Shown here: piece by piece, positions 40,939-48,113 of the stretch
Layout: each line of letters begins with the position of its first letter
How positions within the stretch are numbered: position 1 is the stretch's first letter
Assembly: GCF_000172975.1 (NCBI RefSeq)
Contig: NZ_ABTR02000001.1
Location: 2,022,501 to 2,086,500 of the forward strand
Direction: 5' to 3'
Source of the DNA: Dethiosulfovibrio peptidovorans DSM 11002
GTDB taxonomy: Bacteria > Synergistota > Synergistia > Synergistales > Dethiosulfovibrionaceae
Length of the DNA: 64,000 bases
Notes under the pieces: generated by a model
What the model saw: only the letters and a program-made list of their open reading frames with translations
The model's database searches: none
What the model was told of the DNA's origin: nothing
Made by a program: the position numbers and the translations under genes

Positions 40939-41229
40939 ATGATAGATAAAATAGTTGGATCCTACTTATACAACGGCGGTTCTCCCGTAAAGAACCGTAA
41001 AAAAATCGACTCCAACGTCGGCACGGATAAAAAAATCGACGGAGTAGAGGTAAGCGATTTCGCCCAGACTCTGGGCAAGGCCATGATGGAATCCAGGAAA
41101 GTATCGGACGTCAGGCAGGACAAGGTCCAGGCTATGTCCGATAGCATAGATTCCGGTTCCTACGATCCCGACATGGGAATATTGGCGGCCAAGCTGATAG
41201 CGGCCGGGCTGACCAGGTCTTCCGATTGA
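40939..41229 (+). CDS. flgM: anti-sigma-28 factor FlgM
   Basis: 96-aa protein that holds sigma-28 inactive until the hook is complete, then is exported. The C-terminal sigma-binding part shows SRKVSDVRQDKVQAMSDSID and YDPDMGILAAKLIAAGL. The N-terminal half (residues 1-45) is lysine-rich and appears disordered. It is preceded by a sigma-28-like promoter and followed by flgN. Confidence 0.9.
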   Translation: MIDKIVGSYLYNGGSPVKNRKKIDSNVGTDKKIDGVEVSDFAQTLGKAMMESRKVSDVRQDKVQAMSDSIDSGSYDPDMGILAAKLIAAGLTRSSD

Positions 41230-41230
41230 T

Positions 41231-41674
41231 ATGTGGTCGTCTGAGATCGTAGGGGTGATCGAACGGCAGACGGAGGCGATCCATCGCGTCCTGTCCGTGG
41301 TCGTGAAACAGCGAGAGGCGCTCAAAGAGGGGCGCCTCGAACTTTTGAAAGACCTCCTCAAGGACATGGATCAGGCCCATCAGGAGGCCATTACCGCCGA
41401 GTCCATGAGGATCCAGGTCGTCAATAAGATAGCCGAGAGCAGAAAATGCTCCCCGACCTTGAATGAACTGGCCGCCTCAGGTACGCTCGAGGAGTCCGAG
41501 GCGATGCTGAAGGCGGGAAAAGCCCTGAGAGCCGCGGTCGAATCTGCTCGGTCCGAGATGGCGTTGCTGAACTCCCTTGTCGAGGAAAACAAGGCCCTTA
41601 ACGATATGCTTATAGACGAATGGCGGCGTTTAGGCGGAAATCAATCACTATCGTCTCTTGACTTGAAAGGTTAG
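41231..41674 (+). CDS. flgN: FlgN-family export chaperone
   Basis: 147-aa all-helical protein. In known systems FlgN binds the C-termini of FlgK and FlgL before export. The sequence is heptad-like (VVKQREALKEGRLELLKDLL), with late ALNDMLIDEWRRLGGN. The family has weak sequence signatures, so the call leans on position between flgM and flgK. Confidence 0.85.
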   Translation: MWSSEIVGVIERQTEAIHRVLSVVVKQREALKEGRLELLKDLLKDMDQAHQEAITAESMRIQVVNKIAESRKCSPTLNELAASGTLEESEAMLKAGKALRAAVESARSEMALLNSLVEENKALNDMLIDEWRRLGGNQSLSSLDLKG

Positions 41675-41685
41675 GTGAATGCCTC

Positions 41686-44256
41686 ATGATCAACAGTTTT
41701 TTCGGGTTCGAGATGGGAAGAAGGGCCCTCAGCTATTTCCGTCAGGGATTCGAGACATCCGGTCATAACATCTCCAACGCGGACGTGGAGGGGTATTCCC
41801 GCCAGAGAGTTGAAGCTTCTTCTACCGATCCTTTTACCGAACCGGGCCTGAATCGTCCCGCTCTTCCAGGGCAGATCGGCACGGGAGTAAAGGTGGATGC
41901 CATAGTCCGTCTCAGAGACCAATTTCTCGATCTCCAATACAGGGAGGAGAGCACGGTAAAGGGGTATTGGGACATAATGACTCAAGGTCTGGACACCCTA
42001 GAGACCTTCGTCAACGAGCCCAACGGAGAGAGCGTAAGGGTCGGTTTAGACGATTTCTGGGCCGCTCTTCAGGAAGCTTCCAAAAATGCGGACAGTTCCT
42101 CCGCCAGGGAAAACCTGATATCCAAGGCAGGAACCTTGGGAACCTATCTGGACAGTCTCTCTAGAAATTACGAAGAGTACAGGACCGGATTGAACGAACA
42201 AGTTTCCCTGGCTGTGAACGAGGCCAACACCTATATAGACCAGATCTCCGCCCTGAACCTTACGATAAGGGAGGTCGAGGGAACCGGCGGTAACCCTAAC
42301 GACCTTTACGATCGGAGGGACCTGTTGGCCGAAAAGCTCTGCTCTCTTATAGATTGTGAAGTAAGCGCCCCTTCCGATATGGAGGACGGCGAGTACAAGA
42401 TATATCTCGGCGGAAGGATATTGGTTCAGGGAGATAAGGCCAGACATCTCGAATTGAAGTCCGTTCCAGGTAACTCCGGTTTCTATGACGTCCAGGTCGA
42501 GGACAATACCTTCGATCACGTCTCAGATACCGACGTTTTGACCGCTTCGATAGGCCAAAAGGCCTCCGAGGCGATCCATTCCGTGGCGGTAGAAAGGCTT
42601 GCCAGCGAGACGACCTGGAAAGTCGGAGGGGGAACCATAAACGGAGCCGTCGGTCGACTGCCGGTGAGCGATCCGGACGAGGCCATGAACATAGAGGGAA
42701 CCATCAGACTGCAGGTTGGATCCTCCGGAGTCAGAGCCACCGGCAACCAGATGAACAACGAAATGGGAAGCCCTGTGCTTCTCAAGTTTCCCGGAGGAAC
42801 CGATCGTACCGAGTATACCTTCAGAATAGCCTCTCAAGACCTGAACTCCATGCCGGGCAATCCCGAGGAAATGTACGTAACGGTTTCCTGGAACTCTGCG
42901 ACGTCGGAATGGGAGATGTCCAGCCGCTGCGGCAACAGCTCTTCCGGCACGGTGTCCGCAGGTGGAGAGCTTTCCCTCGATGAGCTTCAGTCCTTTCTTC
43001 AGAACGACACCGGTGTGGGAGGCCGGTTGGAGGTATACGTAGAGAGCTCCGGATCGGTAGACCGTCTGGTGATAAAGTCCGGCGACGACCATCTTCTCTC
43101 CTTCAACGACATGAAGGGAGACCTACTTTCCGGAACGCTGGGACTCGAGAACGACGCTCCGGTGGTAACGGTCGAGATAGACAACGACGACACCCTTAGA
43201 TCAATAGCGAACAAGATAAACGGTGCTTATAACAACGGCGATGGAATGCCCGACGATCCGTCGGAATGGCTCCACGCATCGGTGAAAAGCGACGGAGGCG
43301 GAGACTACTACCTAGTCTTGGAAAGCGACGTGGTAGGCGAGTCCAGCAGAATAAACGTTATGGGATCCGATGCAGGAGATTCCTATGCCGCCAGACGTCT
43401 CGGGCTTATGGGGGGAACCGCCGCGGAATACTCCACCGAAACCCTCTCCACCTCTACGGATGCATTGGTGATGGTGGACGACGATCGCTATCTGTCCTCT
43501 TTCAACGAGTTTCGGCAAGCTCGAAAAATATCCGCTTCCGACGGATATAAGGCTTCTTCCATGGAGGATGTCGCTTCGGGCATAGTTCTCAGCCTGAAGG
43601 ACACAGGCAGCTCCGCCATAAGGGTGGAACATCACGTCTCCGGAGGAGAGATAAACGCCCTTATGGAGGTCAGGGACGACGTAATATTGCAGCACCTGGA
43701 ATCCTTCGACGCCATAGCCTACAACCTGATAAACGAGATGAACGCAGTACACTATGCCGGTCACGGAAGCGGGGACTATTCGGACATAACAGGAACGGCC
43801 TTCTTCTCTCCGACCTCCGTTATGTCGGGAGCTTCCAGGAATCTCTCCGTGAACGATCAGTTGGTGCAGGCCTCCGGGCTCTTCGCCGCTTCCGCCGACG
43901 ACGGAAACGGCCAGTCCAAAGGCGAGGGCAACGGGGACAACGCCATCGCCATGGCCCAGCTGAAACAGGCCAAGGTAATGGCCGGCGACAGCGCCACCTT
44001 CAACGAATATTACGAGGATTTCATCGCAAGGCTTGGGGTGGAAAGCCAGAGATCTCAGGCCATGCTGTCCAACCAGACCACCTTAGTGGACCAGATAAGC
44101 TCTCAGAGACAGTCGGTCATGGGGGTCAACATAGACGAGGAGATGATGCAGATAATGCAGTTTCAGCAGTCCTTCAACGCCATCTCCCGTTACGTAACGA
44201 CCCTGGACGAGATGCTCGACAGGGTGATAAACGGCATGGGCCGCGTCGGCCTGTAA
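41686..44256 (+). CDS. flgK: flagellar hook-associated protein FlgK (HAP1)
   Basis: Hook-filament junction protein, 856 aa, longer than the common 450-650. The N-terminal D0/D1 part has FETSGHNISNADVEGYSRQR and the C-terminal part has VNIDEEMMQIMQFQQSFNAI. The central expansion (about residues 200-740) includes a hook-IN-like stretch, IDNDDTLRSIANKINGAYNN. It is exported by the flagellar type III apparatus and has no signal peptide. flgL follows by 12 bp. Confidence 0.95.
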   Translation: MINSFFGFEMGRRALSYFRQGFETSGHNISNADVEGYSRQRVEASSTDPFTEPGLNRPALPGQIGTGVKVDAIVRLRDQFLDLQYREESTVKGYWDIMTQGLDTLETFVNEPNGESVRVGLDDFWAALQEASKNADSSSARENLISKAGTLGTYLDSLSRNYEEYRTGLNEQVSLAVNEANTYIDQISALNLTIREVEGTGGNPNDLYDRRDLLAEKLCSLIDCEVSAPSDMEDGEYKIYLGGRILVQGDKARHLELKSVPGNSGFYDVQVEDNTFDHVSDTDVLTASIGQKASEAIHSVAVERLASETTWKVGGGTINGAVGRLPVSDPDEAMNIEGTIRLQVGSSGVRATGNQMNNEMGSPVLLKFPGGTDRTEYTFRIASQDLNSMPGNPEEMYVTVSWNSATSEWEMSSRCGNSSSGTVSAGGELSLDELQSFLQNDTGVGGRLEVYVESSGSVDRLVIKSGDDHLLSFNDMKGDLLSGTLGLENDAPVVTVEIDNDDTLRSIANKINGAYNNGDGMPDDPSEWLHASVKSDGGGDYYLVLESDVVGESSRINVMGSDAGDSYAARRLGLMGGTAAEYSTETLSTSTDALVMVDDDRYLSSFNEFRQARKISASDGYKASSMEDVASGIVLSLKDTGSSAIRVEHHVSGGEINALMEVRDDVILQHLESFDAIAYNLINEMNAVHYAGHGSGDYSDITGTAFFSPTSVMSGASRNLSVNDQLVQASGLFAASADDGNGQSKGEGNGDNAIAMAQLKQAKVMAGDSATFNEYYEDFIARLGVESQRSQAMLSNQTTLVDQISSQRQSVMGVNIDEEMMQIMQFQQSFNAISRYVTTLDEMLDRVINGMGRVGL

Positions 44257-44268
44257 GGAGGGTAACCC

Positions 44269-47200
44269 ATGAGAAGGGTCAGTAACTCCATGATGTACGG
44301 TGGCATGATGACGGACATGCACAACAACTTGGCCCGTCTTCTTAAGATGAACAAACAGGGCTCGACGGGAAAGCTCCACCATAAACCCTCGGACTCGCCT
44401 ATAGACGTGACCAGGGAGCTCTCCCTCAGCACCACCATATACGAAAACGAGCAATATATAAGAAATATGAACGACGGTCTTACCTGGTTGAAGAACACCG
44501 ATTCGGCTCTCAATCAGATAGGTGAGATGATAGATCGGGTTAGATCCCTCTCCGTTCGTGCCGGAAGCGGTGCCTTGAACGACGAGGAGATGGATGCAAT
44601 CGCTCAGGAGATGATAGAGCTTCAGGAGGGAATAAGGGAGGCCGCCAACTACAGCGTTGAGGGTCGATATCTCCTCTCCGGCGCAGCGACCTCCGTGCCC
44701 GCCTTCCAGAGGGACGAGGAAGGGCACGTGATATATGCCGGAAATGACTACAGGGTTCAGTTCGAGATGGAGCGTGGCATAGTCAGCGACGTATCCGTGA
44801 CGGGCAAAGAGGTCTTCCCCGATGACTACACCCAATATACCCTGAGGAGTGCCGACGTTCCCGCCGATTTCGAGTGGACCGGCAGAAACGAGATAATACA
44901 GATCCAGGTCGGAGATCGTTCAGTTAAGATCAGGATACCCGAGGAAGACTGGGAGGACGATAACTACGACAGCTCTACCCTTACCGACTACAACAGATTC
45001 AGAGATCCCGGAGAGCTTCACCCTATGTCCTTGGACGATATAGCCGAGACCATAGAGAGCTCGGTCAATATGGGAGACGCCGGGAAGCTCGTGTCGGTTC
45101 AGGTAATAAAAGACGAGGACGCAGGCACTCAAAAGCTGGAGATTCGCAGCCATACAGGAGAACCTATCTCCATGACATCCTGGCCCGAAACGGACGATAT
45201 ACCGATGAACCAGGCAGTAGAATCACTTGCAGTGGATGACTCCGTTCCTGGCGGCTACGTTCTTCCATCGGACGGCTCGATCGAAATAGCTATAGACGAT
45301 AGCCAGAATATCACTACACTGAACTTCACCGCCGGAATGACCTTGGATCAGATGGCCGACCAGATCTCCGGACAGGAAGGTTTGGTCGGTAAGGTAATAA
45401 ATTCCGGAACGTCTTCCGCCAAACTCATCGTAGTCTCCAGCGATGAGAACGTAAAACTCAACGTAACTCCCGAGGGTGGAGCGACAAACCTTTTCGGTCC
45501 CGACCCGGTCGCCTCCGAAGCAGTTTCCAAGCCTCACGATCACAGTCATATAGGCCTTATGGGTTTACTGGGAATGGAGACATCCCTTCAGGGAACCGAA
45601 TATTCTGAAGGGGCTACCATCGCTTCCGGACTTTCGGACACGAACAAGGTGAACTTCTACATACAGTCTGGAAAGAACAAAGCGGAAATTCTGGTCAACT
45701 CCGGACCGGACATGACATTGGAGGACCTGGCCCAGGAGATAAGGGCCGTAGCGGGAGATTGGCTCGAAGTGGTCGTGCAGACCGATCCGGGAGACGGAGT
45801 GGCTGGTCCGAACGTATCCGGAAGTAACCTCGAAAACGGAACCCAGCGCCTGGTCATCAGGGCCAAAGACGCAGGAGCTCCTGTAAGCATGATGGACCTA
45901 GCCACCGATGGAACAAATGCGAACACCTCGCTAATTCAGTCTATGGGACTGTCCACCGCCGTCTACGCTCAGGGAGCGGCGGAATTTCCCACCGGAGGAG
46001 ATCTAGATCCCAACATGCCTGCTCGTATGACCGTGTCGGTAGGAGAGAGGGACTATGATCTTAAACTTTACTCCGATGACGTAGCGACAGGCGGAGTGGT
46101 GGACAACGTCAAGATGGCTCGGGAAATTCAGCGTCAGGTAGGTAAGGGCCCCGACGGCGAGGACCTCATCGGCTACAAGGAGCTTTCCTCGGGAGGAGTG
46201 GCACTATTCGCCACCTCCGGAGAGCCGCTTCAATTCGTCGATCGTTCCTTCGGAGATCCTTCAGTGGACGAATACAGCGCCGGTCTTGCCCTCCAAAGCG
46301 GCATTGCTTCGGGGATACAGGGAGAATCCGTTGCGGAAAATCTGGCCGTAGATACCGGCTCCGGAGGGGTTATGCGCATAGAGGCCCTGGGGCGGTCCGT
46401 GGATATATCCGTGGCTCCGGGAGATACCATGAAGGATTTTTCCGAAAAACTTCGCAAATATGCCGGGAACTGGCTTAACGTATCCTACGTCGATACCGAT
46501 CTGGACGACGGCACCAACGACGTTAGGCTCTCTATATCGGCAAAAGACGGCTCCGCCGTCAACGTCTACGACCTGGAACCGGCCGCCATGACGGCAGGTG
46601 GTCCCGGTGCGGCGGCAGCTTTCGGCATAGACACTGCGATCAGGGGGGCCGCTCTGCCTGCCGGTCCGGTCGTCGTCGACGACAGCACGAACACTCTCTC
46701 CATTTCGGTGGACGGATACGAGCACACGATGGACCTCAGAGAGCTCGATGCCGACGGAAGCGGAGTTCTGAGCCACGACGAGATGACCTCGGTGGTGGAC
46801 CTCATAAACTCCCGTTTTCAGGGACAGGACGTAGAGGCTCAGCTATACACCGACCAGGCCGGAGACGATCATGTCATACTGACATCTCCCAAGGGGTACG
46901 AGATAACCGTATCGGGAGATCTGGCTAACGACTTTTTCGGGGCCGCTACCATCACCAGCCCTGACCACGGAGGAACGGGCCCCTACGGTCAGGTTGTAAC
47001 GAGACGAACCGGGGCCGACTATCGCCAGACCGATTTTTTCGGAATGATGGAGGATCTCATAGACGCGGTCAAGGGGCAGGACAGCGAGGCAATAACCACG
47101 CTCCTAGGCGACATAGATAACGAGATAGACTCCCTTCTCAAGTGCCGTACAGAGGAGGGGGCCTTGGTCAAACGATATGAGGGCAGCTCCAGCAGGCTGA

Positions 47201-47361
47201 CCCAGAACAACGGCAACTACACCGAGCTGTACAGCTCCATAAGCGACACCGATCTGGCCAAGATGGCCATGGAATACATGTCGGCCCAGTCGGTCTATCA
47301 GGCCGGACTTGCCACCATAGCCAGGATAATCCAGCCTACGTTGGTGGACTTTCTGTCATGA
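44269..47361 (+). CDS. flgL: flagellar hook-associated protein FlgL (HAP3), strongly enlarged
   Basis: Second junction protein, 1030 aa, about three times the common length of about 300. The flagellin-like ends are clear: RRVSNSMMYGGMMTDMHNNL and MIDRVRSLSVRAGSGALNDE at the N-terminus, SSSRLTQNNGNYTELYSSIS and ARIIQPTLVDFLS at the C-terminus. Residues about 200-930 are an insertion built from several related modules, for example AGDWLEVVVQTDPGDG and AGNWLNVSYVDTDLDDG. Residues 827-838 (DADGSGVLSHDE) match the EF-hand calcium-loop pattern. The stop overlaps the fliW start. Confidence 0.92.
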   Translation: MRRVSNSMMYGGMMTDMHNNLARLLKMNKQGSTGKLHHKPSDSPIDVTRELSLSTTIYENEQYIRNMNDGLTWLKNTDSALNQIGEMIDRVRSLSVRAGSGALNDEEMDAIAQEMIELQEGIREAANYSVEGRYLLSGAATSVPAFQRDEEGHVIYAGNDYRVQFEMERGIVSDVSVTGKEVFPDDYTQYTLRSADVPADFEWTGRNEIIQIQVGDRSVKIRIPEEDWEDDNYDSSTLTDYNRFRDPGELHPMSLDDIAETIESSVNMGDAGKLVSVQVIKDEDAGTQKLEIRSHTGEPISMTSWPETDDIPMNQAVESLAVDDSVPGGYVLPSDGSIEIAIDDSQNITTLNFTAGMTLDQMADQISGQEGLVGKVINSGTSSAKLIVVSSDENVKLNVTPEGGATNLFGPDPVASEAVSKPHDHSHIGLMGLLGMETSLQGTEYSEGATIASGLSDTNKVNFYIQSGKNKAEILVNSGPDMTLEDLAQEIRAVAGDWLEVVVQTDPGDGVAGPNVSGSNLENGTQRLVIRAKDAGAPVSMMDLATDGTNANTSLIQSMGLSTAVYAQGAAEFPTGGDLDPNMPARMTVSVGERDYDLKLYSDDVATGGVVDNVKMAREIQRQVGKGPDGEDLIGYKELSSGGVALFATSGEPLQFVDRSFGDPSVDEYSAGLALQSGIASGIQGESVAENLAVDTGSGGVMRIEALGRSVDISVAPGDTMKDFSEKLRKYAGNWLNVSYVDTDLDDGTNDVRLSISAKDGSAVNVYDLEPAAMTAGGPGAAAAFGIDTAIRGAALPAGPVVVDDSTNTLSISVDGYEHTMDLRELDADGSGVLSHDEMTSVVDLINSRFQGQDVEAQLYTDQAGDDHVILTSPKGYEITVSGDLANDFFGAATITSPDHGGTGPYGQVVTRRTGADYRQTDFFGMMEDLIDAVKGQDSEAITTLLGDIDNEIDSLLKCRTEEGALVKRYEGSSSRLTQNNGNYTELYSSISDTDLAKMAMEYMSAQSVYQAGLATIARIIQPTLVDFLS
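46747..46782 (+). other. EF-hand-like calcium-binding loop coded within flgL
   Basis: The 12 residues DADGSGVLSHDE (FlgL 827-838) fit D-x-[DN]-x-[DNS]-G-x-[ILV]-x-x-x-E at every liganding position. Flanking residues (DLREL before, MTSVVDLINSRF after) could form the two helices. Calcium binding is an inference. Confidence 0.6.
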
Positions 47362-47861
47362 CGAAAAAAATGTCTAAAACGTTGACGATCTCGACGAGCC
47401 GTTTCGGTGACGTGAAATACGAGGAAAGCATGATTTTTCTATCGCCTAAGGGGATCCCGGGATTCGAGGATATGCGCAGATGGTTACTGGTAGGCGAGGA
47501 TGACTCAACCGTAAAACATCTTCAGAATTTAGAGGACGGAGGTCTTGCTCTGCCGGTAGCCGTTCCTCAGCAGCTTTTTTCCGATTACTCGGTGAAAATC
47601 CCTCGAGAATTTCTAGATGAAGTGAAAGCCGAGGACGAAAGAGACCTAGGGATCCTTTTAATTCTTACTGTTCCTTCCGGAGCGATATGGGATATGACCG
47701 TCAACATGAGAGCCCCCATATTGATAGGGCTTTCCTCTCGGTTGATGCTTCAGGCCATATTGCCGGATGAATCCCTGACTCTTCGTCGCCCTTTGTGGAA
47801 TCAGGCTCAAAGAGACGAGATGAAAAGTAAAATTCAGCAGTCGTCTCTAAACGGGGAATAA
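47358..47861 (+). CDS. fliW: flagellar assembly factor FliW
   Basis: 167-aa protein which, in Bacillus, binds flagellin and, when free, binds CsrA and relieves repression of hag translation. FLSPKGIPGFEDMRRWLLVG is the typical N-terminal motif and VNMRAPILIGLSSRLMLQAI the later one. The ATG overlaps the flgL stop, and csrA starts 3 bp after it. Confidence 0.93.
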   Translation: MTKKMSKTLTISTSRFGDVKYEESMIFLSPKGIPGFEDMRRWLLVGEDDSTVKHLQNLEDGGLALPVAVPQQLFSDYSVKIPREFLDEVKAEDERDLGILLILTVPSGAIWDMTVNMRAPILIGLSSRLMLQAILPDESLTLRRPLWNQAQRDEMKSKIQQSSLNGE

Positions 47862-47864
47862 CCT

Positions 47865-48113
47865 ATGTTGGTTTTATCCCGCAAAGTCGGAGAGGGAATG
47901 AAAATAGGAGAGGATATAACTCTCAGGATACTCGAGGTAAAAGGAGACACCGTTAAGTTGGGATTCGTGGCTCCTAAAAACGTCCCTATATGGAGATCAG
48001 AACTCTTCGATGAAATAGCCGATGCCAACCGTCAGGCCGCCTCGATAGAACTAGGAGGCGATATAAACCTAGATAACATTTTAAGGTCTACGAAGAGGGG
48101 TGATGCCTCGTGA
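47865..48113 (+). CDS. csrA: carbon storage/translational regulator CsrA
   Basis: 82-aa RNA-binding homodimer that blocks translation by binding GGA motifs near ribosome-binding sites. MLVLSRKVGEGMKIGEDITL opens it; the conserved RNA-contact region is VAPKNVPIWRSELFDEI with the key arginine. A C-terminal extension of about 20 residues is present. Its likely target, the flagellin leader with two GGA motifs, lies 2.7 kb downstream. Confidence 0.96.
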   Translation: MLVLSRKVGEGMKIGEDITLRILEVKGDTVKLGFVAPKNVPIWRSELFDEIADANRQAASIELGGDINLDNILRSTKRGDAS

